Origin: Shimia sediminis
GTDB taxonomy: Bacteria > Pseudomonadota > Alphaproteobacteria > Rhodobacterales > Rhodobacteraceae
Assembly (NCBI RefSeq): GCF_003990645.1
Contig: NZ_RYZK01000007.1
Coordinates: 62,001-126,000, forward strand
Length of the DNA stretch: 64,000 bases
Direction: 5' to 3'
Shown here in pieces: positions 54,542-63,545 of the stretch; position 1 is the first letter of the stretch, and each line of letters starts with the position of its first letter. The notes below the pieces were generated by a model. It searched no databases. It worked only from the letters and a program-made list of their open reading frames with translations, and was not told where the DNA came from. The position numbers and the translations under genes were made by a program.

Positions 54542-55018
54542 GTGCAAAAAGGCCAAGTTGATCTGGACCGTCTGGACCACCGGATTCTCGAAGTGCTGAC
54601 CTCCGAGGGGCGCCTCTCTGTCACCGATCTGGCCAAACGCATCGGCCTGTCCAAAAGCCCGACCCAGGCCCGCCTCAAACGGCTCGAGGCCGAAGGCGTC
54701 ATCGCCGGGTATCAGGCGCTGGTTGACCCGATCCGGCTGGGGCTGGACCATGTGGCCTTTGTCGAGGTCAAGTTGTCCGACACCCGCGAGGCCGCCCTTC
54801 GCGCGTTCAACGGGGCCGTGGCGCAGATCGGCGAGATTGAACAGGCGCATATGATTGCCTCGAATTTCGACTACCTGCTCAAGGTGCGCACGCGCGACAT
54901 GCTCGCCTATCGCACTGTTCTGGCAGAAAAAATTTCGACCCTTCCTTTTGTATCCAACACCTCGACCTATGTGGCGATGCAGGCGGTCAAGGAAACTGCT
55001 CTCGGGGATGTGACTTGA
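54542..55018 (+). CDS. putR: Lrp/AsnC-family regulator, probable PutR
   Basis: This 158-residue protein has an AsnC helix-turn-helix (about 8-65, LDHRILEVLTSEGRLSVTDLAKRIGLSKSP) and a RAM effector domain (about 72-150). It is divergent from putA with a 108-bp shared promoter, as for the proline-responsive PutR of alphaproteobacteria. The start is the GTG at 54542, because GGAGG lies six bases upstream; a longer in-frame start at 54485 has no such signal. Confidence 0.92.
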   Translation: MQKGQVDLDRLDHRILEVLTSEGRLSVTDLAKRIGLSKSPTQARLKRLEAEGVIAGYQALVDPIRLGLDHVAFVEVKLSDTREAALRAFNGAVAQIGEIEQAHMIASNFDYLLKVRTRDMLAYRTVLAEKISTLPFVSNTSTYVAMQAVKETALGDVT

Positions 55019-55048
55019 TCGGCGCGTAAATCCTGGCACCTTTATGCC

Positions 55049-55597
55049 ATGAGACACCTCGCAATTGTCCTGATATCCACTCTCCTGGCCGCGCCTGCGG
55101 CCGCCTCGGAGTGCCCGGCTCCTCCAGATCACTCCGAGGCCACGGACGCACTGATTGAACAGATCAAGGTCGCCCCGGACGCGCGCACGGCAAAAATCAT
55201 CTCCAATGACCTCTGGCAATATTGGGCCGATGCCCCGGACGAGGTGGCGCAGGAAATCCTCGATCAGGGGATGGAAAAACGCGCGGCCTGGGATCTTCTG
55301 GGCGCGGTGGCCGACTTTGACCGTCTCGTCGCCTATTGCCCGAACTACGCCGAAGGCTACAACCAGCGCGCTTTTGCCCATTTCCTGCGTCAGGATTTTG
55401 CCGCCGCCCTGCCGGATCTGGACCGCGCCATCGAACTGTCGCCCCGCCATATCGGGGCGCTGTCCGGCCGTGCGCTCACCCTGATCGGCTTGGGCAAAGA
55501 GGCCGAGTCGCAAGCCGCTCTTGCGGCAGCGCTTGCGCTCAATCCCTGGCTGCCTGAACGCAGTCTTCTGAAAACTCCTCCGGGCGAAGACCTCTGA
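55049..55597 (+). CDS. exported TPR protein
   Basis: This 182-residue protein has a signal peptide (1-19, ending AAAS) and two to three TPR-like helical repeats (about 75-160, GYNQRAFAHFLRQDFAAALPDLDRAIELSP and ALSGRALTLIGLGKEAESQAALAAALALNP). It would be a periplasmic scaffold. It starts 30 bp after the putR stop but has no clear link. The cysteine pair near residue 21 and 93 is noted without a proposed role. Confidence 0.85.
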   Translation: MRHLAIVLISTLLAAPAAASECPAPPDHSEATDALIEQIKVAPDARTAKIISNDLWQYWADAPDEVAQEILDQGMEKRAAWDLLGAVADFDRLVAYCPNYAEGYNQRAFAHFLRQDFAAALPDLDRAIELSPRHIGALSGRALTLIGLGKEAESQAALAAALALNPWLPERSLLKTPPGEDL

Positions 55598-55608
55598 GTT
55601 TTCGGACC

Positions 55609-55636
55609 TTTACACCTGCGTTTCACAAGCTATTGT
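55609..55636 (+). promoter_or_regulatory. probable promoter of tRNA-Leu
   Basis: TTTACA (55609-55614) and TATTGT (55631-55636) are separated by 16 bp and end 17 bp before the tRNA. Confidence 0.5.
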
Positions 55637-55653
55637 CCCGCGCACTGGACCTC

Positions 55654-55741
55654 GCCCGCGTGGTGGAATGGTAGACACAGGAGACTTAAAATCTCTAGGC
55701 CCGAAGGGGCCGTGCCGGTTCGAGTCCGGCCGCGGGTACCA
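55654..55741 (+). tRNA. tRNA-Leu (anticodon UAA)
   Basis: This 88-base class II tRNA has acceptor arms GCCCGCG and CGCGGGT, an anticodon loop CTTAAAA (anticodon TAA) within GGAGA/TCTCT, a long variable arm (GGCCCGAAGGGGCC region), T-arm GCCGG-TTCGAGT-CCGGC and encoded CCA. The first acceptor pair is G-U. Confidence 0.95.
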
Positions 55742-55882
55742 GTCACATCTTTCTTGCATCACCTGCAGTGTTCCCTGACGAGCACAGGCCATGGTTTCGC
55801 AGCCCCCAAAACCGGCAGACGGCCGGATCGCAACCTTTTGTTAACCCCTAGCTGGAACCCTGCGGGAAACTGAGGGTACCCC

Positions 55883-57295
55883 ATGATTCATCCCGTGATC
55901 CTGGCCGGCGGTTCCGGCACCCGGCTTTGGCCTGTCTCGCGCAAGAGCTATCCCAAGCAATTCGCCAATCTGGTCGGTGGTGAGACGTTGTTTCAACGCA
56001 CCCTGAACCGGGTGGCCGGTCCCGGGTTTGCCGCGCCGATGGTGATCACCGGCGAAGACTATCGCTTTATCGCGCAGCATCAGACCAAGGCGGTTGAGGT
56101 CACCCCCGCTGAACTGGTGATTGAACCCATGCCACGCAACACGGCGGCTGCGGTTCTGACGGCTGCACTCCTGCGCCGGGATACGCCTGACGCCTTGTTG
56201 TTGGTCCTGCCCAGCGACCACATGATCGCCGACGACCGCGCCTTTCTGAAAACCCTGTCGCGCGCCGCCGAGGGGGCGCAGACCGGCGCCATGGTGGCCT
56301 TTGGCGTGACGCCCGGGATCGCTGCACCGGGGCTTGGGGGTTTCATGGTTTCAAAGGGGCAGGATACCTTGACCGCATCGGAGTTTGTTGAAAACCCGGA
56401 TGCTGTGCGCGCGCAGGATATGGTGGACGACGACGCATGGCTGTGGAACGCGGGCATCTTCCTGTCGCGGGTCGATGCCATTCTTCAGGCCTTTGACAAA
56501 CATGCCCCCGGGATGCGCGCCCCGGTCGAGGCCGCCCTGGCCCTTGGCGCAGAGGACCTTGGGTTTCACCGCCTGGCACAGGATGCCTTTGCCCGTTGTC
56601 CCGAGATGTCGTTTGAACAGGCCATTCTCGCGCCGCTTGCGACCTGCAGGGCCGTCCGGCTTGACTGTGGATGGTCCGACATCAGCACCTGGCAGGCTCT
56701 GAAAGAGGGCGGCACAGCGGATGCGGCGCAGAACGTGACCTCGGGCAATGCCACCGCCATCAACTGCACGGGATCGCTACTCAAATCCGACAATCCCGAC
56801 ACGCGGCTGGTTGGGCTGGGTCTGAATGACATCGTCGCCGTGGCCACCGATGACGGCATCCTTATCAGCGACATCGCCCATAGCGCCGAGGTTGGCACCA
56901 TCGTGCAAACCCTCCGCGCCGAGGGCGCGCCACAGGCGGATGGATTTCGCCGCTGTCACCGGCCCTGGGGCTACTCTGAAACCCTGTCGCTGGGTCCGCG
57001 TTTTCAGGTCAGGCGCATCATGGTCGAACCGGGCGCGCGGCTGTCCTTACAGGCCCATGTTCACCGCGCCGAACATTGGGTAGTGGTCAGTGGCTCTGCC
57101 CGGGTGACGGTGGGCGACGACGTGCACCTGCTGACCGAAAATCAAAGCACCTATATCCCGCTCGGCACCATGCATCGTCTTGAAAACCCGGGAAAATTGC
57201 CGCTGCACCTGATCGAGGTGCAATCGGGCTGCTACCTTGGCGAAGACGACATCACCCGCTACGAGGACCTCTACGAGCGGACCGCCGTGGCCTGA
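55883..57295 (+). CDS. manC: mannose-1-phosphate guanylyltransferase / mannose-6-phosphate isomerase
   Basis: This 470-residue bifunctional enzyme makes GDP-mannose. The nucleotidyltransferase half has VILAGGSGTRLWPVSRKSYPKQF (residues 5-27), VLPSDHMIADDRAF and VRLDCGWSDISTWQAL. The C-terminal cupin isomerase half (about 350-465) has CHRPWGYSETLSLG, HVHRAEHWVVVSGSA and IEVQSGCYLGEDDITRYEDLY. Polysaccharide genes that would use the product are not in the window. The 140-bp upstream gap after tRNA-Leu shows nothing notable. Confidence 0.95.
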   Translation: MIHPVILAGGSGTRLWPVSRKSYPKQFANLVGGETLFQRTLNRVAGPGFAAPMVITGEDYRFIAQHQTKAVEVTPAELVIEPMPRNTAAAVLTAALLRRDTPDALLLVLPSDHMIADDRAFLKTLSRAAEGAQTGAMVAFGVTPGIAAPGLGGFMVSKGQDTLTASEFVENPDAVRAQDMVDDDAWLWNAGIFLSRVDAILQAFDKHAPGMRAPVEAALALGAEDLGFHRLAQDAFARCPEMSFEQAILAPLATCRAVRLDCGWSDISTWQALKEGGTADAAQNVTSGNATAINCTGSLLKSDNPDTRLVGLGLNDIVAVATDDGILISDIAHSAEVGTIVQTLRAEGAPQADGFRRCHRPWGYSETLSLGPRFQVRRIMVEPGARLSLQAHVHRAEHWVVVSGSARVTVGDDVHLLTENQSTYIPLGTMHRLENPGKLPLHLIEVQSGCYLGEDDITRYEDLYERTAVA

Positions 57296-57323
57296 AGCGT
57301 CTCAGGACATACACCAGCCCCGC

Positions 57324-58379
57324 TCAGACGGTCTTGAGCGTCACCACCCGACGCGGATCATCGGCATTGCCGGTGTTCACCGTGCTGGCAGGTTCAAACA
57401 GCAGAACCTCGCAAACACCGTCCAGCGCCACGGGGCAATGTTCGACCCCATGCGGCACAATGATGAACTCGCCCGCGTTGACGATTTCATCGCGGTCACG
57501 GAATTTCATCATCATCCGGCCCCTGTGCACCAGGAACAGCTCATCCTCATGGGTGTGATGGTGCCAGACAAATTCGCCTTCAAGCTTGACCAGCTTGACC
57601 ATCATGTCATTGACCTGCCCTGCAACACGCGGACTCCAAACCTCTGAAAAGGCGTCGAAACTCTGGCTGAGGTTCTTTGGAGCGTGCGGCGACAGGTGCT
57701 GGTTCACCCCGGCCACGTCCCGCTGGATCGAGCGCAGCTGGGTCTCCAGTTCGGGGCTGTCCGCCGGATAATCCCCATCCAGCGCAGCCGTGCCGATGGT
57801 AAACCCCGCCGCCCCTGAGCGGCGCACGTTTTCTATGCGCTCCTTGCTGCCGATCGAGCCCGCCATGATCACAGGCTTGTCCACCGCCGCACAGACCGCC
57901 GCCATCAGCCCGGTCACATTCTCTTTCGAGCGATAGGCCAAAAGATCCAGCCCATGCACACCGTCCCGCGCGGCCAGGGCAATGGCGCTCTCGACCACCG
58001 CGTCAATCGATCCGGCCAGAACGCTGGGATGACCCACGATGGTGCCCGGAAAGGGGAAATACTGGATCCCCGTGCCCGCAAGGATCGGCAGAACCGCCTC
58101 TACATGGGTGCCACCCAGCAGGATATCGACGCCAATATCCACCGCCGCCCGGGCCGAGGCCACCTCGCTCTCCTTGTCCAGCGACACCACCTCAAGGTAG
58201 CTGGTCGCGCCACCCGTCTTGATCGCGCGGTTCAGCTGTTTCAGGCGCTCAAACGGCAGGCCGACATCCTTAAAGCCGATGTGATGCACCCCAGCGGCAA
58301 GGGCGGTTTTCAGATGCGTTTCCGCATCTTCGACCGTCTGGTCGTTGCGGGTCAGCATAAAAATGAAACGTAGCCCCAT
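57324..58379 (-). CDS. TIM-barrel domain fused to a cupin
   Basis: This 351-residue protein joins two folds. Residues 1-220 look like a phosphate-binding beta/alpha barrel (HHIGFKDVGLPFERLKQLNRA, GVDILLGGTHVEAVLP, VIMAGSIGSKERIENVRRSG then FTIGTAALDGDYP), similar in pattern to HisA/ThiE-like barrels. Residues about 245-351 are a cupin with the metal motif HHHTHEDELFLVHRGRMMM and PHGVEHCPVA. The start MGLRFIFMLTRNDQTV at 58379 follows AAAGGATCAG. I do not recognise the family. The combination suggests a small-molecule enzyme with its own binding domain. Confidence 0.8.
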   Translation of the reverse strand: MGLRFIFMLTRNDQTVEDAETHLKTALAAGVHHIGFKDVGLPFERLKQLNRAIKTGGATSYLEVVSLDKESEVASARAAVDIGVDILLGGTHVEAVLPILAGTGIQYFPFPGTIVGHPSVLAGSIDAVVESAIALAARDGVHGLDLLAYRSKENVTGLMAAVCAAVDKPVIMAGSIGSKERIENVRRSGAAGFTIGTAALDGDYPADSPELETQLRSIQRDVAGVNQHLSPHAPKNLSQSFDAFSEVWSPRVAGQVNDMMVKLVKLEGEFVWHHHTHEDELFLVHRGRMMMKFRDRDEIVNAGEFIIVPHGVEHCPVALDGVCEVLLFEPASTVNTGNADDPRRVVTLKTV

Positions 58380-58477
58380 CAGGCTGATCCTTTCTGCAGA
58401 ACAAAGGTCCTGCAGAAACATATATGCGTCGGGGCCGCACATGCCAGTGAAGATGCGGTGACTTGCCCATGGCGGGG

Positions 58478-58505
58478 GTAGGTCGGACAATCTTGTCCGA
58501 CCTAC
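58478..58505. repeat. 28-bp dispersed palindrome, copy 4
   Basis: Same sequence as copy 2 (half-site GTAGGTCGGACAA, centre TC), 16 bp after the 3' end of the CoA-transferase gene and 98 bp before the barrel-cupin start, on the minus-strand transcript. Confidence 0.9.
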
Positions 58506-58521
58506 GAGGGCAGGGCAGATA

Positions 58522-60447
58522 TCAGCGTTTTTCGTCGAGAAACCCGCGCGCCTGTTCCGAGGTCTCGAAAATATGCGGGCGGGCGTCGGGGAAAACTTCG
58601 CGCAGTTTCATGCGCATGAACGCCGAGCCGGAATAGCGCGACACGGTGTTGTAGAACCGCGCGTCCAGATCCGCGACCATGCGCGCCCAGTCGTTTTCCA
58701 GCGTCTCATCGATCGAAAAGCCGTCGTAATTCACCACCACGTCAACGGGCTGCGCCAGCGGAGCACAGGCCGCCGCCACCAGGTCGCCCACACGCACCAC
58801 TTCGGCCGCGGTGCGCACGCGCATCTTCTCAAAGTTCAGGTAGAGACGCCCGGCCTCGGCATCGACGGCAATGCGGTCGGGCAGGTCCAGATGCAGCAGG
58901 TCCGTGCGCAGGTCCATCTCCTCGGGGCGGAAAATACGCGCGTCCATCACACGCAGCTCGTCGATGATCGGGGCGCTGTCCATATGCGCAAGAATGTCAC
59001 GATCCAGATCAACCCCGGGCGCGATTTCCACCAGCGCCAGACCCTTGGGCGTCAGTTCAAAAACACAGCGCTCGGTGACGTATAGCACCGGCTGACCCAG
59101 CCGCGCCGCGCGCGGGCCGGAAAAGGTGACCTGTTCCACCGCGTGCAGCAGTTTGCGCGCCATGCCCTCCGAGGTGATCGACAACTGCCCATCCGCGACT
59201 TCAATCGCCAGCCCCTTGGCGGTGAAGGTGCCGGCAAAGACCAGACGTCGCGCGTTCTGCGAGATGTTGATAAAGCCACCGGCCCCCGCCAGACGCGGAC
59301 CAAAGCGCGACACATTGACGTTGCCCAACCCATCGGCCTGCGCCAGCCCAAGGCACGCCATGTCGAGGCCTCCGCCGTCGTAAAAGTCGAACTGGTTGTT
59401 CTGTGGGATCACCGCATCGGTGTTGATCGCCGCGCCAAAATCCAGCCCCGAAGCAGGCTGCCCACCAATCACGCCGGGTTCCGCCGTCAGCGTGACATGC
59501 TCCAGCAACCCCTCTTCGGCGGCCACGGCGGCGACCCCCTCGGGCATCCCGATCCCGAGGTTCACCACACCGTTGACCGGCAGCTCAAAGGCACAGCGCC
59601 GCGCGATAATCTTGCGCGCATCCAGCGGCATCGGGGGAATTTCGCCCTCGGGTGAACGGATGCGGTTGGTAAAACCCTGGCTAAAGGCGGTGGCATAGGT
59701 CTGCATGTGATGCTCGGGTGCCGCCACAACCACCGCGTCGACCAGAATGCCGGGGATATGCACATCGCGGGCGGGCAGGGTATGGGCGCGGGCAATGCGC
59801 TCGACCTGCACAATCACCACGCCGCCTGCGTTCTTGACCGCCATGGCCTGTGCGAGGTTGTCGATCAGCAGCGCCTCGCGTTCCATGGTGATATTGCCCG
59901 CCTCATCCGCCGTGGTGCCACGCAGCAGGGCGACGGTCAGACGGGGGGCGGGGTAGAACAGCATTTCTTCGCCGCGAATTTCCATCAGCTCGACCTGTGG
60001 TTCGGTGCTGATGTCGTTCACAGCGCCGCCGCCATTGCGCGGATCGACAAAGGTGTCCAGCCCCACATGGGTCAGCATCCCCGGCTTGCCCGCGGCGGCA
60101 TCGCGGAACAATTGGCTGATACAGCCCTGCGGCAGGTTCCAGCCCTTGATCTTGCCCTGGATGGCAAGCGCCGCAACCTTGGGGATCAACCCCCAGTGCC
60201 CGCCCACGACCGAAGACAACAGCCCCTCATGCCCCAGCCGGTTCAGGCCCCGGTCCTTGCCGTCGCCCTGACCTGCGGCAAACACCAGCGACAGGTCGCG
60301 GGGATGGCCGGTCTCAAGAAAACGCGCCTCAATCGCTTCCAACAAGCCATCAGGCACGCCAATGCCGACAAAGCCCGAGGTGGTGAGGGTGTCGCCGTCC
60401 TGAACAAGGGCGGCGGCTTCGGCGGGAGAGACCACTTTGCGTTTCAT
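58522..60447 (-). CDS. single-chain acyl-CoA transferase with C-terminal extension
   Basis: This 641-residue protein has fused alpha and beta CoA-transferase halves. The alpha half starts KRKVVSPAEAAALVQDGDTLT and has GFVGIGVPDGLLEAIEARF; the beta half has VNLGIGMPEGVAAVAAEEG and the catalytic glutamate in LTAEPGVIGGQP. It would move CoA between short acyl acids such as acetate and 3-keto acids. Single-chain enzymes usually have about 520 residues. Here roughly 110 extra C-terminal residues (FEKMRVRTAAEVVRVGDLV onwards) are of unknown role. The ATG at 60447 is preferred over an in-frame TTG at 60483. Confidence 0.88.
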   Translation of the reverse strand: MKRKVVSPAEAAALVQDGDTLTTSGFVGIGVPDGLLEAIEARFLETGHPRDLSLVFAAGQGDGKDRGLNRLGHEGLLSSVVGGHWGLIPKVAALAIQGKIKGWNLPQGCISQLFRDAAAGKPGMLTHVGLDTFVDPRNGGGAVNDISTEPQVELMEIRGEEMLFYPAPRLTVALLRGTTADEAGNITMEREALLIDNLAQAMAVKNAGGVVIVQVERIARAHTLPARDVHIPGILVDAVVVAAPEHHMQTYATAFSQGFTNRIRSPEGEIPPMPLDARKIIARRCAFELPVNGVVNLGIGMPEGVAAVAAEEGLLEHVTLTAEPGVIGGQPASGLDFGAAINTDAVIPQNNQFDFYDGGGLDMACLGLAQADGLGNVNVSRFGPRLAGAGGFINISQNARRLVFAGTFTAKGLAIEVADGQLSITSEGMARKLLHAVEQVTFSGPRAARLGQPVLYVTERCVFELTPKGLALVEIAPGVDLDRDILAHMDSAPIIDELRVMDARIFRPEEMDLRTDLLHLDLPDRIAVDAEAGRLYLNFEKMRVRTAAEVVRVGDLVAAACAPLAQPVDVVVNYDGFSIDETLENDWARMVADLDARFYNTVSRYSGSAFMRMKLREVFPDARPHIFETSEQARGFLDEKR

Positions 60448-60516
60448 GCGCACACCATGGCGCGGCGCGGGGGCATCCGTCAATTTTGTAGAAATACGAC
60501 CCGTAGTTCTGCGGGA

Positions 60517-61254
60517 TCAGCGGGCCGGGAACAGGCGCAGGAACAGCCCGCGCGGCAAAAATCGACCCAGCCGGAACAGCCACGAAAACACGGTCGGAAA
60601 GGCGGTGGCAAAGCGGCGGCTTTCGATGGCGCAGAGTGTGCGGCGGGCGGCCTCTTCGGGCGACAGGATAAAGGGCATCTCGAACTGGTTCTTTGCCGTC
60701 AGACGCGTGCGGATGAAGCCCGGATTGATCTGTTTCACGACCAGTCCGGTGCCGCGCAGATCGGCCTGCAGGTTTTCTGCCAGATGCATCAACGCCGCCT
60801 TTGAGGCGCCATAACCGATGGCACCGGGCAGGCCGGTATAGCCCGCAAGCGAGCCGATCAGCACGATATGCCCCCGGTTCTGCTGCAGCATCGGTGGCAG
60901 CGCATGGGCCAGCACATCCAGCGCCCCGGTGAAATTGGCGCGCACCATCCGCGTCACCTGCTCGGCGGTCCAGTCCTGCGCCCGCATCGGGTCGTATTGG
61001 CCGACGCAATATATCATGCCGTCCACCTCTCCGGCCGCCTCGGTGGCCGCACCGCAGGCCTCGGCGTCGGTCACGTCAAAGGGCACCGCGCGCGCGTCCG
61101 TCAGCGTGGTGGCAAGGTCCTGCAACCGGTTTGCGCCGCGCGCCGACAGGATCAGCCGCGCGCCGCGTGCGTCCAGCGCCCGGGCCAGGGCGCGGCCCAA
61201 CCCTTCGCTGGCCCCGATGATCCACCATGTCTTGCCCTTGAACAGATCAGTCAT
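60517..61254 (-). CDS. SDR-family oxidoreductase
   Basis: This 245-residue short-chain dehydrogenase has GKTWWIIGASEGLGRALARAL (cofactor motif, residues 5-25), MIYCVGQYDP in place of the usual NNAG, and the catalytic SLAGYTGLPGAIGYGASKAALMH segment. The C terminus is hydrophobic (FSWLFRLGRFLPRGLFLRLFP), suggesting membrane association. It overlaps DUF3833 by 8 bases and is the last gene of the operon that begins outside the window with the CFA-synthase-like gene. Confidence 0.88.
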   Translation of the reverse strand: MTDLFKGKTWWIIGASEGLGRALARALDARGARLILSARGANRLQDLATTLTDARAVPFDVTDAEACGAATEAAGEVDGMIYCVGQYDPMRAQDWTAEQVTRMVRANFTGALDVLAHALPPMLQQNRGHIVLIGSLAGYTGLPGAIGYGASKAALMHLAENLQADLRGTGLVVKQINPGFIRTRLTAKNQFEMPFILSPEEAARRTLCAIESRRFATAFPTVFSWLFRLGRFLPRGLFLRLFPAR

Positions 61255-61795
61255 CCGCAGGCCTCATGGTGGCGGTCAGCTCGGCCACCTTGATGCCGAA
61301 CTTGCGCAATTCCGAGCGGTTGAGGATGGTGCCGTTCTCCATCAGGTACAACCAGTCGGTGACGCTCAGCACATGGCCCCCGGCGGCTTCGGTCAGCCGG
61401 ATGCGATAGGTCATCGACAGCGTCGCGCCCGAGATCTGCCCCTCTGCCACCCCGATGATGTCGTCCGCGGTGGCGGTGAATCTGCCATTCTCGCCCAGCG
61501 TCAGGAACCACTTGCGCTCTTGCGTGCTGCCGTTGTCATAGCGAAAGCTTTCGGCCAGCGTCCCGGTGTTGCCATCCCATGCGCCCGTCATATCCGCCAC
61601 AAAGCGCGAGGCGAGCCGCCCGTTGGGGCCGTGGATCATGCCTTCGGAAATGATCGGCCCGTTCAGATGTGTCTGGATGTCAAAGGCGGGTCCGGTGGCA
61701 GCATAGTGGTCCGGTTTCTGGTGACGAAACGACAGACCCGGCCGCCACAGCGCAAGGATCAGGATCACGACCGTCAGGATAAGCACGAGTTTCAT
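61247..61795 (-). CDS. DUF3833 lipoprotein-like membrane protein
   Basis: This 182-residue protein has an N-terminal membrane anchor (MKLVLILTVVILILALW) and a DUF3833 domain with FDIQTHLNGPIISEGMIHGPNGR and the closing LYLMENGTILNRSELRKFGI. No lipobox cysteine is visible. It overlaps the genes on both sides, so its product is needed with theirs. In Rhodobacter a member of this family lies in the RpoE-controlled operon with a CFA-synthase-like enzyme. Confidence 0.85.
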   Translation of the reverse strand: MKLVLILTVVILILALWRPGLSFRHQKPDHYAATGPAFDIQTHLNGPIISEGMIHGPNGRLASRFVADMTGAWDGNTGTLAESFRYDNGSTQERKWFLTLGENGRFTATADDIIGVAEGQISGATLSMTYRIRLTEAAGGHVLSVTDWLYLMENGTILNRSELRKFGIKVAELTATMRPADD

Positions 61796-63009
61796 GGGGT
61801 GAAAACCTCTTGGGGAAGACGAAAAACAAGGGTGATGGCGACCAGCTTGATCAGGCAGGGCAGCACCGCATAGGCCAGGGTAAGCGTTTGCAGCGCGTCA
61901 GGGCTGTTGACCGCGCCGGGCTGGAAACCGGCGGCGTCGAGCACGGGCAGCAACAACGCTGCGGCCAGTGCCAGCGCCAGTTTCCCGGCGAGAAACCAAA
62001 GGCCAAAGGCCTGGCCCGCCTTCAGGCCCGCGCGATCCAACGCGGCGGAAAACAGAACCGGCAACAACACCATGTCCGCCCCCAACGCCGCGCCTGACCC
62101 GATGCAGATCAACGCAAACGGCAGGGCATGTCCCGCGGGCAGCAAGGCGGCCCAGACAAAACTGGCGATGGCCAGCGTCATGGCGATCAGCAGGGCGGGG
62201 CGCACGCCCTTGCGCGCGCTCAGCCGTGTCCAGAGCGGCACCGACAGACCTGCCGCGAGGAAAAACAGAACCAGAAACCCGCCCGCCTGACGGATCAGGC
62301 CCAGCCGGTCTTCGACAAAAAACAGGAACAATGTCGAGGTCATCGCCACTGGCAGTGCATTGATCAATGCAAGACCCAGCAACCGCGAGGCGCCAGATCG
62401 GTGCAGATCTGCAAAGGTCAGCGTGCCGGAAGGCTTCGGCGCGACAGTCCACAGCGACCTCGTGCGCAGATAGACCACCGCGCAGATCAGCGCCAACGCC
62501 ATCCCGTAAATGGCAAATCCGCCCTCCGAGCCAAACAGCGCCATCAGCGCGACGGGCGCAAGCGCGGCAAGAATCACGCCACTCAGCGCGCCCGCCTCGC
62601 GAAAGCCCGCCAGCCTGAGCAGCGCATCCGATGTCGGCGCGAGCGCCGTGCTTTGCCCGTAAAACAGGATCGCGGCAAGACTGTAACAGGTGAACAGCAC
62701 CACCAGCGACAGCACCAGCCATGCGGTTGGGTCCAGCAGCGGTGGCAGCGAGAACAGCATCAGAAACCCCAACCCCATACCAAGCGCCCCGATCATCGCA
62801 AACCGCGCCAGCTGTGCAGGATACCTGTCAACCAGCCAGCCTAGGGCGGGGTCCTGCACGAAATCCATCACCCGGATGGCAATCAGGATACCGCCCACCG
62901 CCCCCAGGCTCAGCCCCAGCTCTGCCGTCGCATAGCGCGGCAGGTGGATATAGAGCGGCAGGCTCGCGGCGGCGAGCATCAGCGAAAAGAGGCTGACGTT
63001 CAGATTCAT
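61792..63009 (-). CDS. MFS transporter of the GPH type
   Basis: This 405-residue protein has twelve predicted membrane helices and the family loop DFVQDPALGWLVDRYP near residue 50, typical of GPH-like (sugar-cation symporter) MFS carriers. It overlaps DUF3833 by four bases (ATGA) and shares one base with the chalcone-isomerase-like gene (TAATG). Such a carrier within a lipid-modification operon could flip or import a lipid precursor, but the substrate is not known. Confidence 0.88.
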   Translation of the reverse strand: MNLNVSLFSLMLAAASLPLYIHLPRYATAELGLSLGAVGGILIAIRVMDFVQDPALGWLVDRYPAQLARFAMIGALGMGLGFLMLFSLPPLLDPTAWLVLSLVVLFTCYSLAAILFYGQSTALAPTSDALLRLAGFREAGALSGVILAALAPVALMALFGSEGGFAIYGMALALICAVVYLRTRSLWTVAPKPSGTLTFADLHRSGASRLLGLALINALPVAMTSTLFLFFVEDRLGLIRQAGGFLVLFFLAAGLSVPLWTRLSARKGVRPALLIAMTLAIASFVWAALLPAGHALPFALICIGSGAALGADMVLLPVLFSAALDRAGLKAGQAFGLWFLAGKLALALAAALLLPVLDAAGFQPGAVNSPDALQTLTLAYAVLPCLIKLVAITLVFRLPQEVFTP

Positions 63010-63545
63010 TACTGGCCCTTCAACTGCGGCCCCAACCGGGCCACGCGGCTTTCCGGGGCCAGCCAGATGCCAAAGAACCGTTTCTGAATGCCCGCAGTGG
63101 TCAAGGCACAGACCTTGCGACCATTCAGCCAGATCGTGATCGTATCCGCCCCGGTCGAGGTGGCGGTGATCTCGTCGCCCTTTTTCACATCGCTGTAACA
63201 GGTGGCCAGATCGGCGCGCAGCCCCGCGTCACCGCTGCGGGTGCCGCTGATGCGGGTGATTTCCTGCATCGTGGCATCGGTCAGCTGATCGGCGGAAAAC
63301 CCACGCCGATAGGTCAGCCGCAGCGCCATCGGCGCCTGCCAGCGAAAATCCACCCCGCCCGGCGTGTAAAGCTCGGCGTCATAGATGGCGATCCCGAGAT
63401 AGCGAATGGTGGCGCTGCCCAGCCGCTCGGGGTTTTGCAGACCGGTGCGGGCCACGTCCGCATGGGCCTTGCCCATCAGCATTGCGACCATCAACAACAG
63501 CGAAAGCGTGGTGATGCGCAAAGTGTCTGTCAGATGTCTACGCAT
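63009..63545 (-). CDS. exported chalcone-isomerase-like domain protein
   Basis: This 178-residue protein has a signal peptide (about 8-29, LRITTLSLLLMVAMLMGKAHA) and a chalcone isomerase-like domain (about 30-178) with LGSATIRYLGIAIYDAELYTPGG and IQKRFFGIWLAPES. Bacterial members are periplasmic and may bind fatty acids; they are not flavonoid enzymes. It overlaps the CFA-synthase-like gene by 8 bases. The ATG at 63545 begins the leader directly. Confidence 0.85.
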   Translation of the reverse strand: MRRHLTDTLRITTLSLLLMVAMLMGKAHADVARTGLQNPERLGSATIRYLGIAIYDAELYTPGGVDFRWQAPMALRLTYRRGFSADQLTDATMQEITRISGTRSGDAGLRADLATCYSDVKKGDEITATSTGADTITIWLNGRKVCALTTAGIQKRFFGIWLAPESRVARLGPQLKGQ

